Positions 1 to 7,843 of a DNA stretch of 64,000 nt are shown here, piece after piece. Numbering within the stretch: position 1 is the stretch's first letter; every line of letters begins with the position of its first letter. Source of the stretch: Selenomonas sp. GACV-9. Its GTDB lineage: Bacteria > Bacillota > Negativicutes > Selenomonadales > Selenomonadaceae. The position numbers and the translations under genes are program-made. Where the stretch lies: the NCBI GenBank assembly GCA_900116485.1, contig FPAX01000007.1, positions 38,411 to 102,410 of the forward strand. Direction: 5' to 3'. The notes beneath the pieces were generated by a model, which was given only the letters and a program-made list of their open reading frames with translations, did no database searches and was not told the DNA's origin.

Positions 1-1
1 A

Positions 2-508
2 TATCCTACGCCGTATGCAGATGCCAATTTGGCTAAAATAGAAATGTTAAAGAAAACTTTTCCGCAGTGCTATATCGGTTATTCTGATCATACCAAGCCG
101 GATGCAGGGTTTGATGTGTTGAAGGCGGCACATTTGTTAGGGGCACAGCTGATAGAAAAACATTTCACCTTGGACAAGAAATTAGTGGGTAATGATCACT
201 ATCATGCTATGGATGCTCATGATGCTGAAAAAATATTAAAGGCTATGGATTATGTAGATATGCTTAAAGGAAATGGCAATTTGGTAAGTTTGGATACGGA
301 AGTAGCGGCTCGTATGAATGCCAGACGGTCATTGGTGGCGTCTGTAGATATAGCTAAGGGGACGGTAATTGAGCGTGAGATGCTTACTTTTAAGCGGCCA
401 GGGACAGGGATAAGTCCAGCAAAAATTGATTGTGTGGTTGGCAAGACAGCTCTTTGCGATATAGCGGAAGATGATATATTGACTATGAACATGTTTAGCG
501 AGGAGTAA
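2..508 (+). CDS. NeuB-type nonulosonate (sialic acid) synthase, 5' partial
   Basis: C-terminal part of a NeuB/SpsE/PseI-family synthase, which condenses phosphoenolpyruvate with an amino-hexose to make a nonulosonic acid such as sialic, legionaminic or pseudaminic acid. The frame is open to the window edge (residues YPTPYAD precede the TTG at 29), so the real start lies outside. Visible are the barrel motif GYSDHT with the downstream IEKHFT segment, and a C-terminal SAF (antifreeze-like) domain covering roughly the last 65 residues. It is followed after 4 bases by a pyruvyl-transferase-like gene, which fits a capsule, O-antigen or flagellin glycan locus. Which of the three acids is made cannot be told from this fragment. 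Confidence 0.88.
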   Translation, partial: YPTPYADANLAKIEMLKKTFPQCYIGYSDHTKPDAGFDVLKAAHLLGAQLIEKHFTLDKKLVGNDHYHAMDAHDAEKILKAMDYVDMLKGNGNLVSLDTEVAARMNARRSLVASVDIAKGTVIEREMLTFKRPGTGISPAKIDCVVGKTALCDIAEDDILTMNMFSEE

Positions 509-512
509 AGAA

Positions 513-1607
513 ATGAAGATATTGTTTTTGTCTAGGCCGATAACCAATGGTGGTGATTTCCTGTTTTCAGAACGAGCGAAAGAGTTATTATGTGCTAATC
601 TTCCTCAGGCAGAAGTGACGGTACACCATTTGTTGGATGAGATGGATGCTGCTTATATTAATACGTTTGATAAGGTTGTCATTGCTGGAGGACCTTTGTA
701 CGATAATCGGTTCCTGACTCGCGAGTCGATTCCTTTTTTTGCTTTTCTTGCAGAGATAAAACCACCAATTCATTTTTTAAGTAATGGATGGTATGGTAGC
801 AATATAAATAATATATATATATATATATATAATTTTTATGATAGCGTTATTGCTGATTTAAAATACATTGAGGAACATGGCGGCAGTTTTTCCTGTCGGG
901 ATTATATTACGGAAACGGTATTACGTAATAATGGTTTGAAAAATATACATATGGTTGGTTGTGCAGCCTGGTATGATATGGAAAAACTGGAAAATCAAAA
1001 GTTGCGGAATCTGGATTTTTCGAAGGTACGCAAAATTGCCATTTCTGATCAAGGAATGACAAAAAATAGTAAATGGCACGAAGTGAAATTTAAACAGACG
1101 AAAAAATTGGTAGAATTTGTGCAAACTAGATTTCCTAAAGTGGAAATAGTATTCACTTTTAATGGTGGCATTGATACGAAGTATTCGGGAAATTTTAATC
1201 GGCGAATATGTGAGTTTTTGTCAGAACAAAATATTTCTTTCTGTGATTTGTCTGGGAGCATGAATGGATTCCATGTATATGATGATATAGATTTGCATAT
1301 TGGCTATCGAGTACATTCGCATATTTATTGTCTTAGTCAGCGTATTCCTACGGTATTGATTGAGGAAGATGCTCGTGGTGGCGGTGTCAATCAGGCTCTT
1401 GGGTTGCCTGATATACAAAACTATTCTACTAATGATGGCGAACAATTTATAGAAAATCCTTATTTGTTTAAGGAGTTAGAGGTCTATCTGCAAGAACTGC
1501 AACGGGAAGATTGTAGTCGATTGCAGCAGGCGGTGAACCGCATGGAGGATATTTATCAGCGAGTTGTAGTGCCTTACATAAAGAATGTAATCGGGGAGGT
1601 GCGGTAG
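513..1607 (+). CDS. Polysaccharide pyruvyl transferase family protein
   Basis: 364 residues resembling the polysaccharide pyruvyl transferase family, enzymes that add pyruvyl ketals or act in related ways on cell-surface glycans. The N-terminus (MKILFLSRPITNGGD), the VIAGGPLYDN strand-loop and the late segment around YRVHSHIYCLSQ are typical of the fold. The start is an ATG 4 bases after the NeuB stop, and the stop TAG abuts the next gene's ATG, so it sits in a tightly packed operon. A pure (AT)10 tract lies in frame at 811-831 and encodes an Ile-Tyr run. Slippage there would shift the frame, so expression may be phase variable. The substrate is unknown. Confidence 0.75.
   Translation: MKILFLSRPITNGGDFLFSERAKELLCANLPQAEVTVHHLLDEMDAAYINTFDKVVIAGGPLYDNRFLTRESIPFFAFLAEIKPPIHFLSNGWYGSNINNIYIYIYNFYDSVIADLKYIEEHGGSFSCRDYITETVLRNNGLKNIHMVGCAAWYDMEKLENQKLRNLDFSKVRKIAISDQGMTKNSKWHEVKFKQTKKLVEFVQTRFPKVEIVFTFNGGIDTKYSGNFNRRICEFLSEQNISFCDLSGSMNGFHVYDDIDLHIGYRVHSHIYCLSQRIPTVLIEEDARGGGVNQALGLPDIQNYSTNDGEQFIENPYLFKELEVYLQELQREDCSRLQQAVNRMEDIYQRVVVPYIKNVIGEVR
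811..831 (+). repeat. (AT)10 dinucleotide microsatellite inside a surface-glycan gene
   Basis: Ten perfect AT units plus one A, inside the coding region of the pyruvyl-transferase-like gene. A one-unit change (2 bp) would frameshift the gene, as in known contingency loci. Confidence 0.9.
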
Positions 1608-2909
1608 ATGTCTGTTGGTGATGAGATATACGCTTTTATGGAAAAAGTTTTCCCGTATTGCCGTAGTATTACTGGGGATGGTGTTCGGCAGACGCTCCGT
1701 GATATGAAAAGAATCTGCCCGTTGATGACTATTCACGAGGTTCCCAGTGGTACGCAAGTTTTCGATTGGAAGGTACCAAACGAATGGAATTGCCATCAGG
1801 CATATATTGAGAATTCTAAGGGCGAGCGAATCATAGATTTTAAACAAAATAATCTTCATGTGGTCAGTTATTCTCAATCAGTGGATAAATTTGTAAATCT
1901 AGAAGAACTTAAGGCGATTGTGCATACTTATCCAAAGCTGCCAGAAGCGATTCCGTATGTTACGTCCTATTATAAAGAAATGTACGGTTTTTGTATGTCA
2001 CAGAAACAATGGGATTCTTTGCCGGAAGATACTTATCATATTGTGATAGATAGTTCCCTTACGCAAGGGGCGCTTACCTATGGAGAGGTGATTCTTCCAG
2101 GTGATTCAGAAGAAGAAATACTGTTTTCTACCTATGTTTGTCATCCATCAATGGCTAATAATGAATTATCTGGACCTGGAGTCGCTATCCATCTGGCAAA
2201 ATATTTATCAGGATTGCCAAGGCATAAGTATACATATCGGTTTGTATTTGTACCGGAGACTATTGGTTCGATAACATATCTGAGTCGAAATTACAAAGAG
2301 CTAAAGGATACGGTAGTAGCAGGGTTTAATTTATCGTGTTTGGGAGATGATCTAGCTTATACCTATGTGGCATCTAAATATGGCGATACTTTGGCTGACA
2401 AGGTGGCAAAAAGCGTTATGGGGGCTTATGATGAGAAATATCACAGGTATAGTTTTTTGAAAAGAGGATCTGATGAACGTCAGTATAATATGCCAGGAAT
2501 TGATCTTCCGGTAGTGGGGCTTTATAGGTCAAAATCCAATGAGTATGATTTTTATCATACATCACTTGATAATATGGATTTTGTATCGGCAAAAGCATTG
2601 GAAGAGTCGTATGAAATGATGAAATCAATCGTGCAGGTGTTGGAGAAAAATCATTATTATCAGGCGACGTGCCTTTGTGAACCGCAATTAGGCAGGCGGG
2701 GGTTATATCCTACAACGAGTGTTCGTGGTGGTTCGCGTGCCAGTGGTGCTTGGCATTATATTGATTTCTTGGCGTATGCGGATGGGAAAAATGATTTAAT
2801 GGATATCAGTTGTCGTATTGAAGTTCCAATCAAAGAGGGCATAGCCATAGCAGAGCGATTATTAGAAGCTGGGTTAGTGAGAAAGGTGGAACGTAGCAAT
2901 GGCCTATGA
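1608..2909 (+). CDS. DUF4910-type aminopeptidase-like protein of glycan loci
   Basis: 433-residue protein resembling the DUF4910/DUF2172 family, zinc-aminopeptidase-fold proteins often found in polysaccharide biosynthesis clusters. Features seen are an N-terminal FPYCRSITGDGVR segment, a core with STYVCHPSMANNELSGPG (His and Asn/Glu in the metal-binding region of M28-like folds), KRGSDERQYNMPGIDLP, and a C-terminal stretch of about 60 residues that looks like a winged helix (LADGKNDLMDIS region). Its ATG directly follows the previous stop and its end overlaps the next gene by 11 bases, so translation is probably coupled. The reaction is unknown; processing of an aminoacylated or acylated sugar intermediate is one possibility given the neighbours. 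Confidence 0.75.
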   Translation: MSVGDEIYAFMEKVFPYCRSITGDGVRQTLRDMKRICPLMTIHEVPSGTQVFDWKVPNEWNCHQAYIENSKGERIIDFKQNNLHVVSYSQSVDKFVNLEELKAIVHTYPKLPEAIPYVTSYYKEMYGFCMSQKQWDSLPEDTYHIVIDSSLTQGALTYGEVILPGDSEEEILFSTYVCHPSMANNELSGPGVAIHLAKYLSGLPRHKYTYRFVFVPETIGSITYLSRNYKELKDTVVAGFNLSCLGDDLAYTYVASKYGDTLADKVAKSVMGAYDEKYHRYSFLKRGSDERQYNMPGIDLPVVGLYRSKSNEYDFYHTSLDNMDFVSAKALEESYEMMKSIVQVLEKNHYYQATCLCEPQLGRRGLYPTTSVRGGSRASGAWHYIDFLAYADGKNDLMDISCRIEVPIKEGIAIAERLLEAGLVRKVERSNGL

Positions 2910-3750
2910 GGAAATATTGCGGACGTGGCAGGAGGTGCTGCGGAAGGTTGGTATTAGACATGGTGATATGCTATATGTTGCCTCGGATGCATCGCTATTG
3001 TTATTGGAGGCACGAAAAAAATGTGGAGTCAAGACAGCAACGGAACGTAATGTTTTTTTGAACGCATGGCTTGATACTTTGCAGGATGTGGTAGGGACTA
3101 AGGGAACATTACTGTTTCCTGTGTTTTCTTGGGATTTCTGCCATGGAAAGGGATTTAATATAAAGAACACGTTAGGTGAAGTAGGCGCACTGAATAATTG
3201 GGTGCTGCAAAACCGTGTGGATTTTCATCGCACAAAGCATCCGCTATATTCATTTATGGTTTGGGGGAATAGGGCTGATGAATTATTAGCGTTGAACAAT
3301 GTTGATGCCTGGGGGGGGGATTCACCTTTTGCATATCTGCATCAGAATTCTGGCAAGATGTTGTTGTTAAACGTGTCTCTGCAGCGCGGTTTTACCTTTA
3401 TGCATTATGTGGAACAGGCGGTTAGTGTTCCTTATAGATATATGAAAAACTTTCGTGGTATGTATACTGATGTGAATGGTATAGAAAGTGAGCGTAGCTA
3501 TACAATGTATGTGCGCGATTTAGCTATAAAGTCACAGGAGTATGCGCCAGACGAAATGCTTGAAGTTCATGGCATAGTAGAACGGGCAAATTGGGGGAAC
3601 TTAATCGTAAAGGCGTTCGATTTAAAAAAATCATTTGATATTGTTAGTGATGATTTGGTTAATAATGCAGGAAAAATGTGTTATAAATTCACAAACTATG
3701 AGATAGAATGGAACAAGGAGGCGACGCATGCAGATGACCTTAGTAACTGA
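2899..3750 (+). CDS. AAC(3)-fold N-acetyltransferase
   Basis: 283 residues of the aminoglycoside 3-N-acetyltransferase-like family. Seen are the start GIRHGDMLYVASD, the core VGTKGTLLFPVFSWDFC, the HRTKHPLYSFMVWG segment with its conserved His, and GFTFMHYVEQ. In this setting, between a DUF4910 gene and an adenylation enzyme, it most likely acetylates an amino sugar or an amino-acid-decorated sugar for a surface glycan rather than conferring drug resistance. The start overlaps the preceding gene by 11 bases, and the 3' end overlaps the adenylation gene by 23 bases. Confidence 0.8.
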   Translation: MAYEEILRTWQEVLRKVGIRHGDMLYVASDASLLLLEARKKCGVKTATERNVFLNAWLDTLQDVVGTKGTLLFPVFSWDFCHGKGFNIKNTLGEVGALNNWVLQNRVDFHRTKHPLYSFMVWGNRADELLALNNVDAWGGDSPFAYLHQNSGKMLLLNVSLQRGFTFMHYVEQAVSVPYRYMKNFRGMYTDVNGIESERSYTMYVRDLAIKSQEYAPDEMLEVHGIVERANWGNLIVKAFDLKKSFDIVSDDLVNNAGKMCYKFTNYEIEWNKEATHADDLSN

Positions 3751-5233
3751 TTATTTGGATGAAACAGCGAGAAAATATCCAGAAAAAATAGCTTTTGCAA
3801 ATGATAAAAGACAGATGACTTTTAGACAATTACGGCAGGAGGCTAGAAAGATTGCTAGGGGAATCATCCAAGAGGATATTTTTCGTCAGCCTGTCGTAGT
3901 TTTTCTAGAAAAAAGTCCGGAATGTGTTGCGGCTTTTATGGGCGCAGCTTACAGCGGAAATTTCTATACCCCATTGGATACACACATGCCGATGCAACGC
4001 GTGGAAAAGATTATGCAAACGTTACAACCGGCGTTGATTATAACAGACGAGATCCATAGAGATAGTGCTGCTCTTTTTTCTGACGATGCAAAGGTGTTGC
4101 TTTATGAAGAACTTTTACAACAGGATATCAATGATGAAACAGTAGACACTGTTAGTCGAAAAGTCACAGACGCGGATGTGTTATATGTATTGTTTACATC
4201 TGGCTCAACAGGAACCCCGAAAGGAGTCATTATTCCTCAGCGTAGTGTTATTGATTACACGGAATGGTTTGTTCATGAGTTTCAAATAACAGAGAAAGAC
4301 ACTTTGGGAAATCAGGCACCGCTATATTTCGATTTGTCGATTCAGGATGTGTATGCTACCTTGAAGTCTGGGTGTACGACTTATTTGATAGAGAAAGAAA
4401 AGTTTGCATTCCCAATTCAGCTGATGGAATATCTAAACGAAAAGCGGATAAATGTAATTATGTGGGTGCCATCCGCGCTGTGTCTGGTAGCGAATCTCAA
4501 AGCTTTACGAGCAGAAAAGTTGCCTGCTTTGCGCATGGTGCTGTTTTGTGGAGAAGTTATGCCCAATAAGCAGTTGAATGCATGGCGTAAAGTTTTTACT
4601 AAAACAACTTTTGTCAATCTCTATGGTCCATCGGAAACTTGTGATGCTTCTACTTATTATGTAGTAGACAGAGCGTTTGCAGATGATGAGGCTTTACCGA
4701 TAGGATATCCTTGTAGGAATACAGATATAATCCTTTTAAATGAGGCGAATGAACTGGTGAAGGGCGACGAAGTGGGTGAATTGTGTATCCGTGGCACGAG
4801 TTTATCCTATGGATATTATCAAGATCAGGAAAAGACAGCGGCAGCTTTTGTGCAGAATCCCTTGAACGATTGTTATCCGGAACTTATTTATCGAACTGGT
4901 GATTTGGTTAAATACAATAAATATGGAGAATTGGAATATATAAGTCGTAAAGATTTTCAAATAAAACATATGGGTCATAGAATTGAGTTAGGTGAAATAG
5001 AAACAGCAGTTTCGTCTATTGATGGGGTGGAACGTTGTTGTTGCGTCTATGATGATAGGCGCAGCAAAATTGTGCTTTTTTATACTGGAAATGTTGACGG
5101 TCATGAAATAATACAGCAGCTGAAAAGATTGATTCCTGACTACATGTTACCGAACCGAAAGATACAACTTGATGATATGCCATTTAATTTAAATGGTAAA
5201 ATTGATCGGGCGGCTTTGAAGGCAAAGTTGTAA
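3728..5233 (+). CDS. Stand-alone amino-acid adenylation enzyme (NRPS A-domain type)
   Basis: 501-residue adenylate-forming enzyme, about the length of DltA and other free-standing A domains. It would activate a carboxylic or amino acid with ATP and load it on a phosphopantetheine carrier. Core motifs are present: TSGSTGTPKG (about residues 157-166), NLYGPSET (about 297), YRTGD (about 393), and the terminal NGKIDR with its catalytic Lys. The ATG at 3728 has AAGGAGG 6 bases upstream. The carrier protein starts 12 bases downstream and is the obvious partner. The activated substrate cannot be read with confidence from the pocket residues by eye. Confidence 0.88.
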   Translation: MQMTLVTDYLDETARKYPEKIAFANDKRQMTFRQLRQEARKIARGIIQEDIFRQPVVVFLEKSPECVAAFMGAAYSGNFYTPLDTHMPMQRVEKIMQTLQPALIITDEIHRDSAALFSDDAKVLLYEELLQQDINDETVDTVSRKVTDADVLYVLFTSGSTGTPKGVIIPQRSVIDYTEWFVHEFQITEKDTLGNQAPLYFDLSIQDVYATLKSGCTTYLIEKEKFAFPIQLMEYLNEKRINVIMWVPSALCLVANLKALRAEKLPALRMVLFCGEVMPNKQLNAWRKVFTKTTFVNLYGPSETCDASTYYVVDRAFADDEALPIGYPCRNTDIILLNEANELVKGDEVGELCIRGTSLSYGYYQDQEKTAAAFVQNPLNDCYPELIYRTGDLVKYNKYGELEYISRKDFQIKHMGHRIELGEIETAVSSIDGVERCCCVYDDRRSKIVLFYTGNVDGHEIIQQLKRLIPDYMLPNRKIQLDDMPFNLNGKIDRAALKAKL

Positions 5234-5245
5234 AGGAGAATTACC

Positions 5246-5482
5246 ATGAATAATTTAGAGTGTAAAATAATAGATATTATTAAGGCATTTAATGATGAGA
5301 TTCCAACAGATGTAAATGAAGATTTATTGCATGGAGGTTATATTGATTCATTTGATATTGTAAATATAGTGGCTGATTTTGAGGCGGATTTTAAGATTGA
5401 AATCAAACCGGAGGACATAGTGCCAGAGAATTTTAATACTATAAGACATATGGTAAAAATGATGGAGAGATATTGTGAGTGA
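5246..5482 (+). CDS. Acyl/peptidyl carrier protein
   Basis: 78-residue acidic carrier protein. The motif GYIDSFDIV places the phosphopantetheine-bearing Ser at residue 35. The rest is the usual four-helix pattern ending in KMMERYCE. It starts 12 bases after the adenylation gene with AAGGAG in between, so the two should form a loading pair comparable to DltA-DltC. What receives the carried acyl or aminoacyl group is not obvious; no MBOAT-type transferase is visible immediately downstream. Confidence 0.88.
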   Translation: MNNLECKIIDIIKAFNDEIPTDVNEDLLHGGYIDSFDIVNIVADFEADFKIEIKPEDIVPENFNTIRHMVKMMERYCE

Positions 5483-5647
5483 TGGTAGGATAATTATTTG
5501 TTTGACTGATAATTGATTGAACTGGTTGGTGCTTTTTTTGATGTGTGTAATTGTTATGTGCTTTTGCATGTATTGAATATTTGATGTTATCGATATTTTG
5601 TAGTCGGTTATTATAGAAAAGGTTGTATAAAAAGTTGTCTGGCTCTG

Positions 5648-6076
5648 ATGTTTTTAGGGGTAGTTTTACTGCTGCCAATGTGGTGCTTGAATGAGCATAA
5701 AGCGTTGGATGATGGTACATATAAATATGCACTCTTGTGGCTATATACGGGGATGTTTGTGGCTTTTATAATGTTGTTTTCATTTGGGATGATTGACTAT
5801 CCGTATTTAAATGATTTGAATATTGAAGTAGTAGACGTTGAATCTAATATTGGGAATATGACTGTCCAAAGTATTGTTCTATATTTTACGATGTTAGGAT
5901 ATGTTGCAAATTTGACATATTTTCAAATGCCAATTAACGATAAAATAAATCTGTTGATTAGTAATGCTGGGTGGATGATGCCTCTTCAAATAATTGTTAT
6001 TGTCAGTATGGTGGTTTTGATGTTTTTTGCAGTGCCTAGGTTGGTGAGGGGACTGTATAAAGATTTTTTTGCTTAA
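5648..6076 (+). CDS. Small hydrophobic membrane protein, unrecognised
   Basis: 142 residues with three likely membrane segments (about 1-12, 29-48 and 105-130), and a polar central region with several acidic residues. I do not recognise a family. No good ribosome-binding site precedes the ATG, and the 165 bases upstream of it hold only short broken frames rich in hydrophobic codons. It may therefore be a decayed end of a larger membrane protein such as a flippase, polymerase or acyltransferase of the glycan locus. It is AT-rich like its neighbours. Confidence 0.4.
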   Translation: MFLGVVLLLPMWCLNEHKALDDGTYKYALLWLYTGMFVAFIMLFSFGMIDYPYLNDLNIEVVDVESNIGNMTVQSIVLYFTMLGYVANLTYFQMPINDKINLLISNAGWMMPLQIIVIVSMVVLMFFAVPRLVRGLYKDFFA

Positions 6077-6196
6077 TACACAAATGAAAACATATGGAAT
6101 ATCTTAGGTGTAGATTGTTAGTTGATATAACTGATATTTTTAAGGATGAAATAAGTGGATTCGGATTGATTATGCAGCTTTGAGGAGATCGTTGTT

Positions 6197-7225
6197 ATGA
6201 GGATTACTGATGTAAAATTAACGAATTATACTGTATTTGAAGATATGCCAATGTCTTTTGCCCCAGGGATAAATATTTTTATTGGCAAGAATGGTACAGG
6301 CAAGACTCATTTGATGAAGCTGCTGTATTCTGCAGGAATGTGTGCGAATGGACGCATAACTTTCCCGAATAAATTGGTGCGCACGATGATGCCTTTGGAC
6401 TGGCAAATCAGCAGACTTGTAAGCCGACATCGTGGTAATCGTTCGGCTGATATACAGATTACAGCTATTGGGGATGCCCCTTCGGCAAAGGCACAGTTGA
6501 AGATGAATTTTCATGCCAAAACGAAAAAGTGGGAAGCTGACGTGTTTGGTGTGGAAAAATGGGAGAAGCTTTTTGCATCAGACAGTATGGTGTTTATTCC
6601 TGCAAAGGAAGTGCTATCGAATAATTACAATCTTTCAGCTGCTGTAGAACGCGGTAATGTTCGATTTGATGATACGTATCTGGATATACTCAATGCTGCT
6701 AAGGTAGATATCAGTGTGGGTAGAGATGCGAAAGATAAGAGCAGGATGCTGAAGGATATAGAAAAAATGTTAGGTGGCAAGGTCTTATATGATGCCAACA
6801 AGGACACTTTTTTCTTGAGGGTAGCTGGTTCTAAACAAGAATTCAGTCTGGTCTCTGAAGGAGTAAGGAAGCTGGCTTTGTTGTGGACTTTGGTAAAAAA
6901 TGGTGCGGTGGATAATAATTCTGTTTTATTTTGGGATGAACCGGAGGCGAATATTAATCCATCATCGATTCCAATCATCACAAACTTATTGTTGGCATTG
7001 CAACGAAATGGTGTACAGGTTTTTATTTCCACCCACGATTATTTTTTGAGTAAGTATTTAGATGTTAATAGCAAAGACACTGATTCAGTGAAGTATCATT
7101 CGTTGTATTATGATGGTGGACAGTTATGTTGTGAATCATCTGAGCAATTCACGTTATTGAAGCATAATGCAATCATGGAAACGTTCGTTTCTTTGTATCG
7201 TGATGAGGTGGAGGCAGCTTTTTGA
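6197..7225 (+). CDS. AAA/SMC-like ATPase of a two-gene defence-like pair
   Basis: 342-residue ATPase of the RecF/OLD/SMC-like class. Walker A is GKNGTGKT (residues 30-37), Walker B is the SVLFWDEPEANI segment (about 246-257), and the switch His lies in STHD (about 281). The central part (about 60-210) is the insertion typical of AAA_15/AAA_21 proteins. The downstream gene starts within its stop codon (TGATG), so the two proteins are probably made in fixed ratio and may form a complex. The arrangement resembles ATPase-nuclease defence systems such as Septu or OLD-type pairs, but I cannot match it to a named one. Confidence 0.75.
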   Translation: MRITDVKLTNYTVFEDMPMSFAPGINIFIGKNGTGKTHLMKLLYSAGMCANGRITFPNKLVRTMMPLDWQISRLVSRHRGNRSADIQITAIGDAPSAKAQLKMNFHAKTKKWEADVFGVEKWEKLFASDSMVFIPAKEVLSNNYNLSAAVERGNVRFDDTYLDILNAAKVDISVGRDAKDKSRMLKDIEKMLGGKVLYDANKDTFFLRVAGSKQEFSLVSEGVRKLALLWTLVKNGAVDNNSVLFWDEPEANINPSSIPIITNLLLALQRNGVQVFISTHDYFLSKYLDVNSKDTDSVKYHSLYYDGGQLCCESSEQFTLLKHNAIMETFVSLYRDEVEAAF

Positions 7226-7758
7226 TGAGTAAGGTGATTACGGAATCTGAGGTTGATTTTGGCCCGTTTCAAGAGGATGATTTATTTCATATTGAAGAAT
7301 CGCAGTTGTATCAATCGTTGGGGGCTGGGCTGAAAACAGTAGAGTTTATTTTTTTGAGGAATGAAGGGAAGAATATAGTACTGTTAGAAGCAAAGAAAAC
7401 ATGCCCCAATGAAGAGAACAAAGAGGAATCAGAGGAAAAGAGAATCAAATATGAAGAATATTTTGCGGATATTACACAAAAAGTGGAGGATTCTGTGAAT
7501 GTGTTCATTGCAGCTATCTTGGGGAGATATCCTGATAAGGAAGAGCTGGGACACAATTTCTATGATAAGGTACATATGAGATTCGCAAAGTTAACATTTG
7601 CTTTGGTGATAACCTCTCCTGAGGCAGAAGAGGCATGGATGATGGGACCAAAAGCAGAGTTGGAACGAAGATTATTGCGACTGAGAAAAATATGGAAACT
7701 AGACATTGTAGTAATAAATCGCACAACTGCGCAGAAACGAGGCTTGATTAGCGTTTAG
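7225..7758 (+). CDS. Putative PD-(D/E)XK-like partner of the ATPase
   Basis: 177 residues; ATG at 7225 overlaps the ATPase stop by one base and is preferred over the TTG three bases earlier. The segment VEFIFL...IVLLEAKKT (residues 39-58) looks like a restriction-endonuclease fold core, with Glu55-Ala-Lys57 as the E-x-K pair and Glu40 upstream as the possible acidic partner. A charged helix (about 60-85) and an alpha/beta C-terminus ending DIVVINRTT follow. The nuclease role is inferred from this motif and from coupling to the ATPase; it is not a recognised family member. Confidence 0.5.
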   Translation: MSKVITESEVDFGPFQEDDLFHIEESQLYQSLGAGLKTVEFIFLRNEGKNIVLLEAKKTCPNEENKEESEEKRIKYEEYFADITQKVEDSVNVFIAAILGRYPDKEELGHNFYDKVHMRFAKLTFALVITSPEAEEAWMMGPKAELERRLLRLRKIWKLDIVVINRTTAQKRGLISV

Positions 7759-7843
7759 AGTCAAGATCGTTTGTTGATTGGGCGTAGCAGGAATAGTACG
7801 TTTTCGGTTATCGTTAGTCATCTGGGATGTTGGAGGTCAAGGA

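Noticed and set aside
2899..3750. Aminoglycoside resistance gene
   Set aside because: The fold is AAC(3)-like, but the gene is embedded in a glycan operon and overlaps both neighbours, so a biosynthetic acetyltransferase is likelier.
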